A DNA stretch of 64,000 nt from Cheilinus undulatus. Taxonomy: Eukaryota > Chordata > Actinopteri > Labriformes > Labridae. The position numbers and the translations under genes are program-made. The DNA lies in assembly GCF_018320785.1 (NCBI RefSeq), contig NC_054879.1, forward strand, positions 42,212,698 through 42,276,697, written 5' to 3'. Of this stretch, positions 26,264 to 38,645 are shown in pieces. The notes under the pieces are model-generated. The model did not search any database and was not told the origin of the DNA. It saw only the letters and a list, made by a program, of their open reading frames with translations. Each line of letters opens with the position of its first letter. The stretch's first letter is position 1.

Positions 26264-27875
26264 GTAAGAGTACAAAAAGCAGCAGTGAGTGCTGCTCTTT
26301 CATTTTAGCTCTGTGAAGAAAAGTCTGCCATTATGCCTGCGGTCTAACAGACTCTACACCCCTAAACATCATAGTTAACCTCTAATAAATAAAGATAAGC
26401 ATTAATAACCTTAAATTACTTAACTTTAAAACCCGAGTGTCTCTTTGGGGCAGAAATAAGGCTCTTCTTATCATTAATTGTTAGCAAACAACAAACTACT
26501 TCCTCTCATGTAGGCTAAATATTAGCCTGTACTGAGTGGGCGTGGTCTGATCTGCTTTCATCCAATCAGAGACATGAAATGAGCTCCAGGCTGCCCTGCC
26601 TGCTCCAGCAAACATCCACTGAGAGCCTGCATGTTTGAGGACATTACATTTTGGCTTTAATACAACATAGTATATAATTCTGCTGTTAGACTTGTTATAT
26701 AGATAATTGTTTGGAATTTTCATAGAATTTAAAGTAATGTGCTTGGAATGTTAAGGAATTATTTCCCTAATTTTTAAACTTCACAGAAATCTTTGGTAAT
26801 GTCTTTGAAATTTTTATGGAATTTGAGGGGATTTTTTGTGTTTTGGAAATCTATTAATTTTAAAGGACATTTTCCAAGACGTGACTTTTAGTGGGAAAAA
26901 TGATTTTTTTTGTCAAAAAGACTTTCTTAAGAAATATTTTCTCTTGTATTTTGCAGTAAAACGGGTCTAATGTCCTCATATGCAGTCTTCATTTCTGGTT
27001 ACTGGAGAAAAAAGCAGGACTTAGGTTTAAAACTTATCCTGTCCCACTTGTCCCATAGACGTGGGAGAAACTAAAAATGCATTTCAAACAAAAGCACAGG
27101 TCTCAGGAGGTTAATCGGAGTTATTTACACATTGCTTTTATTTACTTTATTTATGTAGCTTAGTCAATCATCTCAAGAGCAAACTATAATTTGGAGACTA
27201 TCATTCTGGAAAGATTCAACCTCATTAACAGCAACATAAGACTTTAGAAAGCATGTTTTCATTATTATTCTATTAGAATTAACCAGACCCCACTTTGTGA
27301 AGTAGAACCTGTGTTTTTCTTTTGCTGAGTAAAGGAAGCATGCTTCTGCTATTTCAAATGAAGGAAACTTCCTTTACTTTACACCAAACTGTTGAACTTG
27401 ATTCCAGATGCACTAAAAAAACTAACAACAGTTTTACTCAGAAACCCAGAGTTGAACTAATTCAGTGTTTTGTAACCTGTTGTAAACACATATAAACACT
27501 ATCATGTACTCCTTGGCAATAAAATCTAAATAACCTGAGTTAGGCTCCACAAGTTTACTTGTTTTAAACAAATTATGTGTTTGGAACCTGTAACTTTTTT
27601 TAATTGGTTAAAAAAATGATTTGTATTGACTTAAAAATCTAAAACAGATGTTTCAGCTCTATTTTTCTGAGTTGAAAGAAAATGTTTTTAGTTTAAGTTG
27701 GCAGCACACAGAAAACTATTTAAGCATTTTTTTTACATTACACTCAAATTATTTGACTATCATCCCTTAATCTGCAGAGTTTTCCCAGAATGCTTTTGGG
27801 CAGTTGACACTTTTGCACCATGAGTGAAGTTGCCCACTCAGTTAAAGAGGTTCTGCCTATGTAGGGGGGCAATGA
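26264..27875. other. Gene-free spacer
   Basis: AT-rich, with repeated TTTTGGAATTT-like motifs at about 26700-26890. No gene seen. Confidence 0.5.
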
Positions 27876-28473
27876 TAAAGGGATATTTTGGTATTTTTGA
27901 TGTATGGCTGTATTACATAGCAGTAGTAGTAGCAGCTAGTGATTTTAGGGAGCATTGCTCCTTTAAGTAGGACTCTCTGGTTGTAGCGGCCACGTAGCTA
28001 GGCTATACAGTGTAACAGATGGGAACAAGTTCTCTGCAGATTTTGGTTTAAAAAAATGGGCCACAAAACAATGTTGGCTCAAACATATACACCATTTAAA
28101 AAAATTTGAAGCACTTTATTTTTTACCCAGAAAGCCTCTGTGTTTTTGTCGCTATATTCCAGTGCAGGCTTTGGCTACCAGTTATGTGCTCTTGTGTGGG
28201 AAAATAGTGATAAAAACACAGAGGCTTTCTGGGTATAGAATAAAATGCTTAAAAAATGTTTGAGAGTGCATACATTTGAGCCAACTTTGTTTCGTTGGAC
28301 CACTTTTACCAAAAACTCACTGAATTCCAGTGAGAACCTGTACCATCTGTTACGCTTTAGCCCAGCTTCCTGGCAGGTACAACCAGGAAGTCCTTCTTAA
28401 AGGAGCAATGCTGACTAAAATCACTGGAGTCTAATACCACTATAGTAGTATATAAATACTGAAGTTTCCTTTA
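27876..28473. mobile_element. Foldback element with long inverted arms
   Basis: Left arm about 27876-28160 and right arm about 28205-28473 are inverted copies. For example GCATTGCTCCTTTAAG on the left is matched by its complement on the right, and both arms carry the CCCAGAAAGCCTCTGTGTTTTT motif (20 bases shown: CCCAGAAAGCCTCTGTGTTT). The centre is about 50 bases. The outer tips are TAAAGGGATATTTTGGTATT and the matching complement. No protein is encoded. This is a MITE with very long terminal inverted repeats. Confidence 0.8.
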
Positions 28474-28970
28474 ATGTTGAGTGGATGGCTCGCTGAAGTT
28501 AATGAGATATGAGCTACTGGATCAGTGGGACACTAACAGCCATTAGTGCCTGTGGTTGCTTAAGTTAGCCTACCTTTGGTGGAACGGTGATTTAAAATGT
28601 CTAAAAGATATTTCAGTGAGTAGTTTTTCCATTAACTAGTAGAACACATTTGAAATAAGCTAAATAATTTAAAAACTAGTATTTTCAACTTAAAATAAGA
28701 AAGTAAGCAGTTATTTGAGCTCACAAGTCAAGTTTAGTTTGCTTGTTATTGCTATGGCAACGTGTTTCCACATTTTGAAAGTAAGCTCAGCTTGTTTTAT
28801 TTTGCAGTATAATGTGATCTCTAATGACAGAGTGTGAGTAAAATAGACTTTCATTTCCTTGTTTTAGGCTTTTCACCATTTTTATGGCTTTATTTGCATT
28901 AGAGAAATCTCCATACTTTTAATATTCTAAATAATAACAATTATTATTACTTCCTTTTATTGGTATTGTT
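28474..28970. other. Gene-free spacer
   Basis: Nothing recognised. Confidence 0.5.
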
Positions 28971-29072
28971 ATTTATTATTATTTATTATTTATTATTATT
29001 TTTTTATTATTATCATTTTTATTATTATTATTATTATTATTATTAATTGTATTAATATTGTTGTTGTTGTTG

Positions 29073-29107
<35 letters not shown>

Positions 29108-29150
29108 GTTATTATTATTATTATTATTGATATTATTATTATTATTACCA
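28971..29150. repeat. (TTA)n/(TTG)n microsatellite
   Basis: Long interrupted trinucleotide array of TTA with an internal TTG block at about 29060-29077. The asparagine-only reading frame on the minus strand is an artefact of this repeat. Confidence 0.95.
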
Positions 29151-29879
29151 CCACTTTTTTCACACATTTATAGCATGAAATATGCCTCTTTTTGCCCTTT
29201 AATTTTCATTTGAATCTGTTTATCTATGAGATAAAAATGTCTGATCACAATTTTCTGGACTTCCTGCATTATTGATGAATTATTACCTTATCTCTTTAAA
29301 GCTAATTGCATCACAGTTTGTGAGACCTTTATACAACCAACAAGATCAATTGTTTCCCTAAAAAACTTTTTTATATAATCTGAAAAAAAATATTTTCAAA
29401 TGCTCTCCACTGGATTATCAGTTGCCAAAAACGTCTGATGTGATACAAAAATATGTGAAATGTCAGTATTCTGGTTTTATTTTACATTTAGATTTTGATA
29501 GAATGATTTATAAACACCAAAGAGAATTTTTTGGCTCTCATTTGAGACATCAGGCTGTACAGGGTTAGATTTCAGAACAAAAATGAACGCATCTTTTATC
29601 TGATTCCATCACATTTCCTCCAGGACTCCTCAGTCTGACCAGAGGTTTGTTTTTGAGCATGAAGCTGCAGATGCAGAGATGAAGGAGAGAGCTGCTCTCA
29701 GGGTTAAAATGGCCGCCATCCATTGAACACTGAGCTGATTTGTAGCCTGTGTTGTAGCAGCTCACTGGCCAAAATCCATGAATGAAATCCACTCATAAAC
29801 TGTGGTAGGGAAATACTTCCCTGCTGAGACACTTTGACTTCACTGGCTGGAACTTCTCTTTTTTATTAATGTGCACTGA
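29151..29879. other. Gene-free spacer
   Basis: No gene or repeat end recognised. Confidence 0.5.
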
Positions 29880-30676
29880 TTTTATTTTCTTGGATGATTT
29901 CTGCGTCAATAATTGAATCTGCTCTCCTAAATCCAAAAATGTATCATGTTATAAAATGTGAACACAGTGGGCTTTTTAAAAAAACTCCCCCCAACCATTA
30001 CAGATTGGTGCTGCTCGGTTTGAAATGTGTTCCTTGGATTTGGAATGCAAATGCTTTGTTCACGAGGAGGAGGGATCAGCGAGGAGTCTGAAAGCGACGA
30101 GTTTTTGATTAATGAGCTTTGAAATGGCTCTCCAGGAGCAATAAAGGATGAACTGCGCTCTCTCTCTCTCTCCCACCCTCTCTCTCTCTCACACTCACTC
30201 ACTCACACGCACTTATACGCGCGTGCAGCGTTGCATCATCCCCAATGTCAAAGCAGATTTTTCTTATTTTGCTTTTATTGTCACCAATCTGCTCGGCCTC
30301 CCCCATCAGTAAATGAAAGGAGCGATTTTTCATCTGGCACTGCTTTAATTTATTAGAAAATATTTGGAAGCTCCCTCTCAGTGTGTGCTGATCAATTAGA
30401 CAGCTCTGATTAGGCTTCAGTGTGCAGGAAAATGCAGCTCAGTGTAAAATAATAATAACAGGGAGCTCATAGACTCCCTCATATTCCAATAAAGCATCAA
30501 TAACGCACAGAGGGTTTTATTCCGCTGAAATGCACTTTGCATTGGAAGCATGGAGCTGTCTGATGAGTTTCAGATATCCTGGTGTCTAATTATTGATCGC
30601 CTGTGCCCGTTTGGACTGTACAGTAGAGCTGTGGAGTCAATAATCCTCCTCTGTGCTCTTTCACTCACACTAAATC
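29880..30676. promoter_or_regulatory. Candidate conserved enhancer 3' of hoxd3a
   Basis: A non-repetitive block with many lineage-factor cores: octamer ATGCAAAT (30045-30052) next to a Sox-type CTTTGTT (30054-30060), TTGATTAATG near 30106, CCAATAAAG near 30487, and TCTAATTATTGATCG near 30586. A CT microsatellite at 30159-30190 interrupts it. It lies just beyond the 3' end of hoxd3a, where cluster-internal enhancers are expected. Conservation was not measured. Confidence 0.35.
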
Positions 30677-31850
30677 AGGGCCGTAGTGAGGGATTCTGGG
30701 CCCCCAGGACGAATATTACACAGGGCCCCCCTTAACCTGCTAGCCAATCAACGAATGCTGCATCATTTCTACACATTCTTTATCTCTATTCTATTTTATG
30801 TTTGTTTTCTTGTTTGTTTATTTTCTCTGCTCAATTTTTTCTTTTCTTTTTCTCAGTTTGTTGTCTCTTTTAATGTTTATTATATGTAAATAATTTTGTA
30901 AATCAGCACCACAACTTGCTACCCATTTATCTGTCTGTTAGCAAATATTTGTTTGTGTGCACTTATTGGTGAAAAAAAATATACTTGTAGCATTTAAGGT
31001 AAAACTATAATTTTTTCAATAAATCAAAAAACATATATATATATATATATATAAGGAAAAAATATATATAAAAAATATTTATATATTGCATTTAATGTAA
31101 AATTACAATTTTTAAAAAATAAATTAAAAAACATATATATAAGAAAAATATATATTTAAATAAATATATATTTATATATTGTATTTAATGTGAAATTGTT
31201 AAAAAAAACATATATAAGAAAAAATGTATTAAAATAAATATATATATTTATTGCATTTAATGTAAAATTATAAATTTTTAAATAAATTAAAAAATATATA
31301 TAAGAAAAAAATTAAATAAATTTATATTTATATTTTATATATTTTTTTTATATATTTTATATTTATAAATTAGAAAACTTTAAAATAGATTTAAAAAACA
31401 TATATAAGAAAAAATATATTAAAATAAATACATATTTACATATTGCATTTAATGTAAAGTAATACAATTTTAAATAAACTAAAAATCATGCATATATATA
31501 TATATATATATATGCATTTTAATGTATTTTTGAATCACATTTTCCCCTTTTATAAGCAACAATTTTATTATGGTAAAATAAATTTTACTTGCATTATTTT
31601 GCAGTTCTGGACATTTGGACATTACTAAGGGAGGAGCAGGGCCCCTAGTATTATTTTACTCTATTTAATATAAATTTCAGTCTGCTGACTGATTCAGTTT
31701 GTCACTTTTGATTCAATAATCACACTAATTACTTAGAAAAAAATCAATAAAAACAAATACTTCATTGCAGGCTTCTCCAGGGCCCCTCCCTACTGTGGGC
31801 CCAGATAAGCAGCACCCCTTTCCCCCCTGTGCTACTCCCATGACTGAATG
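30677..31850. repeat. Dispersed repeat of unknown class around an AT minisatellite
   Basis: GGGCCCC-rich pieces near 30678-30735, 31640 and 31775-31815 resemble parts of a fish DNA-element relic. Between them lies the AT-rich minisatellite described separately. No transposase and no clear terminal repeats were found. Confidence 0.4.
30985..31520. repeat. AT-rich minisatellite, 70-110-base units
   Basis: At least five copies of a unit containing GCATTTAATGTAAAATTA, a run of AAATTAAAAAACATATATA and an AAGAAAAAATAT segment start near 30990, 31090, 31180, 31253 and 31444. Short (TA)n runs lie inside. Confidence 0.85.
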
Positions 31851-31879
31851 AAGGAGGATCTGCAGGGTTCCTGCAAAAA

Positions 31880-32801
31880 TCAACCAAATGCAATCCCAAA
31901 TACAAGTTTGAGCACTTTATTTACAAAATGTTAAACACAATAAAATATAACATTTCAATATCATTAGGGGGTTCGTAAATTTATGGGTATCCAACTGAAC
32001 AGAATAACAATGAGAGACAAATCAAAAATAGCAATGGACTACACGAAATGACATGCTGGTGTGTATAATATTTCATACTTCGATAGTCTACGTTTTGCTT
32101 AAGGTTTGACACAGATATGGACATGTAATGGTGTTTATACACTATCAAATGCCCCATTTATGCCAGATTTACAATTCAAAAAAATGCTCATTTTTGACAA
32201 TACACAGCGAGTCATTGCATTTTCCAAAACCCTGTTTTACCAACACTGTTTTCCAAGTGCACTGATGTGTCCAGTCTTACAAAAAAATCCACATTTATAC
32301 GTATAAATACTCGCATATAAACGATAAATAATGTGCAATACAAAAGTTATTAAATAATAAATAGGGCTAATATGCTAGGAGGAGATTATGCCAAAATAAA
32401 GGTAAATAAATAATGCCCGTGAGGAGAAACAGACAGAACATTTCCCTAAAAGTCCTTCCTCTAAACATGAGCTTCTACTTTTGTGATCTACTAGACTTAC
32501 CTTCAAGTAACGCCATGAAATAGTCAATCAAAACCTGCGCATTGCACTTGTAAAAATAAAGACAAAGTGTTATTGACAACCAGACTGCGTCTGCGCAAAG
32601 ATTCAAGAGAATGGACAAAGCTGTATTATTTAGAAAAGAATGACACAATAGCATTAATAGTAATATCAATAATACTGGAATAATACACACGACTCGCTTG
32701 GAGTGTAGTTATTAGACTAGTGAGGTAATAAAAAGAGCGCAACATAATTTGGCACACACTTACGCACGCACGCACACGCACGCACACACAGGAACCACAT
32801 A
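31880..32801 (-). other. hoxd3a: Probable hoxd3a 3' UTR with polyadenylation signal
   Basis: AU-rich sequence follows the hoxd3a stop codon. On the minus strand AATAAA occurs at 31916-31921, with a possible earlier signal among the A/T runs near 32340-32410. A CA/CG repeat lies at about 32753-32789 just past the stop. The transcript end is inferred; the AATAAA is seen. Confidence 0.4.
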
Positions 32802-34103
32802 TTACAAATGCGTGAGTTTAGGCGCTTCCTGAATCCTTCCCTGAGACGCTTGGTGAGAGGTGAGGTCTGTGTACGTGGGGTGGGGATCACACGGTCCGTG
32901 GTGGTGGTTTCCCGGGATCTGAGCGGCACAGCTGTAGTCCACGCTGGTGGATGACGGGTGGGGAAGGTGGCCCAGGTTGAACATGGGGCCAGAGGCTGGC
33001 ATGGAATCAACAAAATTCCCCCCCACGTAAACGGGGCTGCCTTGCAAATTGGCGTTGGCGAAGCCGCCGTTGCTCTGCATGCCGTGGTGTTCGTACTCAG
33101 AGCCCGGGTACCTCTTCTGCTGCGGGATGCAGCCACCCAAGGGCGCCGTGTACGCAGCCAATCCGTACATGTTCTGCTGGGGTTTGGCGAAGGACGGGGG
33201 CGAGGGCGCGTCATAGCTGAGGCTGTTTTGGAGCTGGCCAGAGTATCCAATGTGATTTGGGCCGCTCAGCGGTGGGCTCCTATCAGGGGAGTGCCCCAGG
33301 GGAGAGTGCGCGAGCCCCTTAGATTTCTGGTCCTTTTTGTATTTCATCCTCCGGTTTTGAAACCAGATCTTGATTTGGCGCTCGGTGAGGTTCAACAGAT
33401 TGGCCATTTCCACTCTCCGAGGGCGACACAGGTAGCGGTTAAAGTGAAACTCCTTCTCCAGCTCCACCAGCTGCGCGCTGGTGTAGGCAGTTCTCACCCG
33501 TTTGGATGCTGGACCCGGTGGGCTCTTCTCATCACTCACCTCTCCACCTGTAGAGGAAAAGAACCGCCACTTTAGCGCCTAATAACACTTAGATATAAGA
33601 ACAATAAGACCCAGTCCACCCCACCCCCCCACACACTCACAGGGGTCTCCATCATGATCTCTACCTGCAGCCGCGCAGTTGTTGCCCTTCTGTTTGGCGT
33701 TCTGTCGCGTCTCCTTCATCCACGGGAAGATCTGCTTGGTGAGAGCCGGCGTGGCCGAGCTGGATCCGCTGCTGGATGGAGATTTCTTTTTGTTTGATGT
33801 AGATCCGTTGGAGCTCGGGGAGGATGCGGACAGCGGAGGCCCCTGCTGCTCTCCGATGCTGGTAGCCTGGCTGTTGCTGTTGCTTTGAGTGCCGCTTTGA
33901 CGCATGCAGTCCCCGTTCAGGTCACTGTCTTTGAGGGTCGGGGGCCTGACAGAAGAGGTCTGGATGGGGCACACTGAACTCTGGTAGTCACCCTCCATGT
34001 TGGAGGCGTTGTACTGAGCAGGGCCATAGTTGTAGGAGTCAGGTTTGGGGTAGGTGTAACCTCCAAAAAGTCCAGCGTTATCGTAGTAGGTTGCTTTCTG
34101 CAT
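32802..34103 (-). CDS. hoxd3a: Homeobox protein Hox-D3a
   Basis: A nuclear homeodomain transcription factor of paralogue group 3, which sets hindbrain and anterior trunk identity in vertebrates. Coding exons are 34103-33665 and 33547-32802. The 117-bp intron has donor CTGCAG/GTAGAG and acceptor TTCCTCTACAG. The joined frame gives 394 residues, close to the fish family length. The N-terminus MQKATYYDN is typical of Hox3. The PBX-binding hexapeptide IFPWMK is at about residues 125-130, preceded by a Ser/Gly-rich linker. The homeodomain is at about 161-220, with [15 protein letters not shown] in helix 3. The long C-terminal tail is typical of group 3. The d3 assignment rests on the neighbouring hoxd4a and the [15 protein letters not shown] context. 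The 5' UTR is probably spliced (acceptor at 34205). Confidence 0.94.
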
Positions 34104-34205
34104 TTTGGGGATTCAAAGCCAATAAGCCAGAGCGACTGGATCCAATGGCATTGATGGGGTTTATTCACGTGATTGGTGCTTCCCAGCGTTGCTCCAGTCT
34201 GTGAC
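34104..34205 (-). other. hoxd3a: hoxd3a 5' UTR segment after a 3' splice site
   Basis: On the minus strand, TATTTCTCTGTGCAG directly precedes 34205. That is a strong splice acceptor with a pyrimidine tract, about 100 bases above the ATG. It fits the known habit of vertebrate Hox3 genes of using upstream noncoding exons. Confidence 0.55.
34166..34177 (-). promoter_or_regulatory. E-box with CCAAT box at the hoxd3a start
   Basis: CACGTG at 34166-34171 adjoins ATTGG (a CCAAT box on the minus strand) 62 bases above the hoxd3a ATG. The same pairing occurs above the other three Hox starts in the window. Confidence 0.5.
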
Positions 34206-34262
34206 CTGCACAGAGAAATACACCAGACTCATGAATAAGGCCTGCACTCATTGGAGCTGCAG

Positions 34263-35015
34263 CTTCCTCCACATTTGGGCTGATTTGGCCAGAATTTCTC
34301 ACTTAAATAGTAAAAATCAGTGTTGATACTTGTTTGGAAACAGAAATGGAAGCCCAGTGCATTGAATGATGGGTAATTTCTTATGTAGTAATCAAACAAT
34401 TCCAGTCAAACTCATGCGTAAAGTCTAAATTGTACACCTATAAGCAATGTTTTGTTTTTGCGCAATCTAGACAGTTGCGCAGGAGTTTGGCTGCAATTTT
34501 TCTGGACATGTAATCCTCTTCACCTTACCTTTCTTATGATATCAGCTTTGGCACTATTTGATATCACACTAGAGCAAAAAAAAAAGCGACACTGGACCGT
34601 TTTTAGGCGCGTGGTATGGAAATAAATAGAAATATTGAACATTTTGGCAGTCTTCCTCCACATTTGGGCTGATTTGGCCTGAATTCTCACTTTGATAGTA
34701 AAAATTAATGTTGATACTTGTTTGGAAACAGAAATGGAAGCCCAGTGCATTGAATGATGGGTAATTTCTTATGTGTAGTGATCAAACAATTCCAGGCAAA
34801 CTCATGCGTAAAGTCTAAATTGTACACCTATAAGCAATGTTTTGTTTTTGCGCAATCTAGACAGTTGCGCAGGAGTTTGGCTGCAGTTTTTCTGGACATG
34901 TAATCCTCTTCACCTTACCTTATGATATCAGCTTTGGCACTATTTGATATCACACTAGAGAAAAATAAGCGACACTGGATCGTTTTAAGACATCTTGGCA
35001 GTCTTCCTCCACATT
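34263..35015. repeat. Tandem duplication upstream of hoxd3a
   Basis: Copy A is 34263-34651 and copy B is 34652-35002. A third truncated start (CTTCCTCCACATT) is at 35003-35015. The copies are about 95% alike except for a 38-base stretch missing from copy B. Each carries the C/EBP-type palindrome TTGCGCAA (34458-34465 and 34848-34855) and a second GTTGCGCA. Confidence 0.95.
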
Positions 35016-35510
35016 AAAGCACCAAACCTGCTTGACTACAACTAAACCAAATCTCTACCATAAAGCCCTAACGCCTTCTAAAGGCTACAGAGCAGCCATT
35101 GATTTAGAGATCACCACAGTGACGCACATCCCAGCTCCAGATTTAGGCTGCAGTGTGACTCATTTCTGGCACAAAACAGTTAAAGTTTAACTTTCACTTA
35201 AAGGACCCTCTGGGAGGCTTTAGGTCCCTCAAAAATCAGCTGAATCAGCATTTGACACACGCACACACACACACACTCACACACACACAATACCCTTTTC
35301 ACTAATCACCAGGCCTGACAAAGCCCGTCATGCATTGTTCCCTGTAGCAGAAATATAGCCCACCAAGGCCGTGCGCGCATGACTTTGGATCTCATGTTTA
35401 CGCACAAGAGAAACCCAAAACTGATCTCCTCTTCTGATTGTTATTAATGTTTATATATGAGTGGTGTAGAGAGAGAGGGGTGTGTGTGGTGTTGGTTTGT
35501 TTAGGGAGGT

Positions 35511-35541
<31 letters not shown>

Positions 35542-38240
35542 GGTGTTAGGGGGGGGTTGGGGTTAGATATGATATTATATTTCCCCTATGCACAAACGTA
35601 AACTCCTTTTTGTCTGTTTTCTGCCCCTGATGCTTTCAGATTTTTCTTTTTTTAATCTCCAGGCCAACTTAAAAATAAAAGTCTAGATCTGTACAATTTA
35701 GAAAACCTGATATTTCTAAAATCAGCAACATTTGAACTATGGGCTCTAACGTGAAGACGCGCGTCACCGTTTGTAACCCAACAGAAATATCAAAGGGGCC
35801 TGTACTGTATGCTGGTGGCTCGAGGAGGTGCAATCCGCGCTGTGCATAACAATTGCACCTGTCAGTGCGGACCGCGGGGCAGAATTTATGACCGCAAATG
35901 TTATGGTTGTAAACGGCCTGAGAGAGGAATGAAAAGCAAAACACTCCTCGGGAACTCGCGGCCCTCAGAAGTGTAAAACTAGGCGTAGGAGGAAGGCAAG
36001 GGAAAGAATTTCATACTCGGCGGCTTCTCCTCTTATAGAGGCTCGGGTTATAAATGATGCCTCCAGTCTGGCTGCGCGAGAGGCTGCAGAGAGAACACGG
36101 AGAGGAGAGGCTGGAGGTATTTTTCTGTTTAGGAGGCGCAGAACAATGGCGTTGCGCATTACTGGATCCGCGCGTAAAATATCGAAAATGTGAGACGATA
36201 TGGATAAAATCCTCTGTTCTGTAATTTGCATGCTCTTCACTCATGTTATAACAATTTAAACAAAACTAATATAATTTTTAAATGTTTCTTTCCAGTAGAA
36301 AAACACACGTAAACATGTGTTGTATTCTGCTTTAATTGTGTGCTGCGTAAAAACTGCACATAGTGGGAGCGGCCTGCGCCAAAATGACGCGTACAGGCCA
36401 AGTTAAAGTCATTCCTCATGTCTGCTGTGGTGATTTAAGCCTTGTGTGGAACTCTGTGAGCGTTAATATGTAGCCTAATAACAAATCACCCTTTCACCTT
36501 GTTAGCAGTTGGCTGTGCTGTTCACTCCCTTCATTAAAGAAATGTTACTCACCGAAATCTGCGTAAATCTCCTTTATGTCCCTCACGCATTCATCACTGC
36601 TCCCACCTCGACCTGCGGGAGAAATTACACACATTTTGTCCACGTTAATGCGATTCTTTATGTGGAAAACCAACCAAGAAATATTTTTTTTTTTTTAGAA
36701 AACAGGGGGAAACACTGTGAGGCACAATATTCCAATTTTAGCCAAATTTAGGTCTAAAAATATTATTATAAATATTCCTATGCATTTTGAATTTATCCGG
36801 CTAATTTTGAGGGTTGTTCCTGCTATGACCACACTTTTTAATCTCTGCCTGAGAAAAAAAAAAAAAAAAAAAAAGTCCTTCATGCGCACTTTTTCCACAA
36901 AGAGCCAGCTCAAATATTTAGCAGTCATAAGCTTTTTTGGTGACCTCTGGGTCATTCAGCATTTAGTCAAAGTTTAATGAACAACGAGCAGTTTGGCTTC
37001 AAGAAGACCCCCAAATAAATCCAAAGCAGCTTTTCTGCGCCGACTTTATCCAGGAGAAGAAGCTCGAGCGACGGCAAGGAAGCCGGAATTAAAAATAGGA
37101 CGTTTTTTTTTTTTTTTTCATTAAGCGTAAAATCTTTTTGTGTTTGAGGGTTTTAAAAGGCCACGCTGGTTTCAAATTCCTTCATTGTGGATTATTCGTG
37201 AAAAGTGGTCGATAATATTCGCCTGAAGTGCTTTTAAACACACTGGGTTACTAGTAGCAGACATGCTCCTCTTTTCACACAGCAGTGTTTTTCGCCTACG
37301 CGCTGTTACGGTAAGTTTGCTTCACACAATGGGCCGGAGTCAGAGTCGAGTGTTATTATGTCTTGTGTTTCTCATGCTAAGACCTTCAAACTCTGCTTAG
37401 ATCGTGCACAAATCCACGTTAAAACGTGCGTAAAAAGGCGAAAAAATGTTTGAAATATCCAAGATTTACGCGCAGTGGATGCATGTGTTAGAATGTAATA
37501 AATGTAGGAAAATATGTTGTAAAATGGAAGGAGAAAATCTGGGCTTTTGTAAAAATGTGAGAGAATTTCTTTCATCTTATTTAAAAGAACGTTTTTTTTA
37601 TTTGGATGAAAATTACGCACAAGCGAGAAGTACACAAATGTTGTGCACCTTAATTCAACTTTAATCCACAGTGAAACAGGAAGGAAGATTTTCCCAAAAT
37701 ATGCGCAAAATGTAGAATAAAGCCTGATATTATGGAGGGAATAAACTAATATTGAAATATGTTCAAATAAGCTAAATCAAAGTAATCCAAAACGCATCAA
37801 AATCGAAGTCTTCTGCTCATAATCCATTCCGGTAATCCTTCAAAAGCATCAAATAAGAATTCATGTATAATATAAAGTCTCAGGTTAACAAAGCCATACA
37901 GCAGAAACCACATAAATCACGGCAAACGCCACGGTGACGATAAGACAACAAATTAATGTGATTTACGATCCAAGAGTGAAAAAGAAAAAAAGTTCCTCTC
38001 TCTTACTTCTTCCTCTGGTCGTAAAAGCAGCTGAAAAGAGCGCAGGGCGCAATCTGTCGATAATATTTGAACTTAAAAAAAATATATAAATTATGAATGT
38101 GCTTTCGAGGAGGTAGCTGTGGACTCCATATATCCGGCACAGAGAGCGACATTAACAAGCATCACCTCCATGAGTGGAATAAATCACACATATTCCCTCG
38201 CATTATATTAACCCGTGGTTAAAGGTTGCTTTGTGCCATG
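35016..38240. other. hoxd3a upstream/5' intron region, no coding exon
   Basis: No coding exon seen. It holds a (CA)n tract at about 35262-35290, GT repeats and a 19-base G-run at 35525-35543, a CpG-rich block at about 35940-36190 and A/T runs near 36680 and 36851-36872. Between the acceptor at 34205 and the donor at 38252 it would be intronic if those sites are used together. Confidence 0.5.
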
Positions 38241-38251
38241 CAGTTTCTTAC

Positions 38252-38340
38252 CTGTGAATCAATTCATCATAAAGCAGCTTCCCTCTCAGTCTCCTTCCTT
38301 TTCCACGCAGTCTCTAGAATAAATCCTTCACCCCTTTGTC
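38252..38340 (-). other. hoxd3a: Possible noncoding 5' exon of hoxd3a
   Basis: A minus-strand donor ATTCACAG/GTAAGAAAC ends an exon at 38252. It could join the acceptor at 34205 and give a 4.0-kb 5' UTR intron. The exon's 5' edge is not determined. A CACGTG E-box at 38646-38651 lies about 0.4 kb further upstream. Another minus-strand donor-like site, GTGAG/GTAAGG, occurs near 38681. Confidence 0.35.
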
Positions 38341-38645
38341 TGTACACAATGCTGTCCTAAACCTGATCTTGCTGTTTTTCAGACATTTCCATATACCAGT
38401 GGAGACAGTATTCCCGAAAGAATGGAAGGACTCGCATTCAACTACCAATAAAAAGCGAACAAGGTATCCTTATTCCAGAAAAAAAAAATCCCTGGCAATC
38501 AATCACCCATTGGAATATGGAGGAATTCACAGCCCGGATAGGCCCTGCACGGATTTGGAGCTATGGGTAGATTTTTTTAAAGGTGTTTCGGAAGCTTTGT
38601 GATGACAAATAAAGGAGGCTGCTGGAAGATACAAGCATATTTGTT

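Noticed and set aside
28979-29167. Asparagine-only open frame
   Set aside because: Translation of a trinucleotide microsatellite.
1-32000. A hoxd1 or mtx2 gene in the left flank
   Set aside because: No homeodomain and no metaxin-like exon could be recognised, though short exons of a split gene could escape the eye.
32958-33575. Plus-strand open frame of 205 codons
   Set aside because: It lies antisense to the hoxd3a homeobox exon and has no domain; it is a shadow of the real gene.
36941-36956. TGACCT-n2-GGGTCA as a retinoid element
   Set aside because: The half-sites are everted with 2-base spacing, not a known strong RAR/RXR arrangement.
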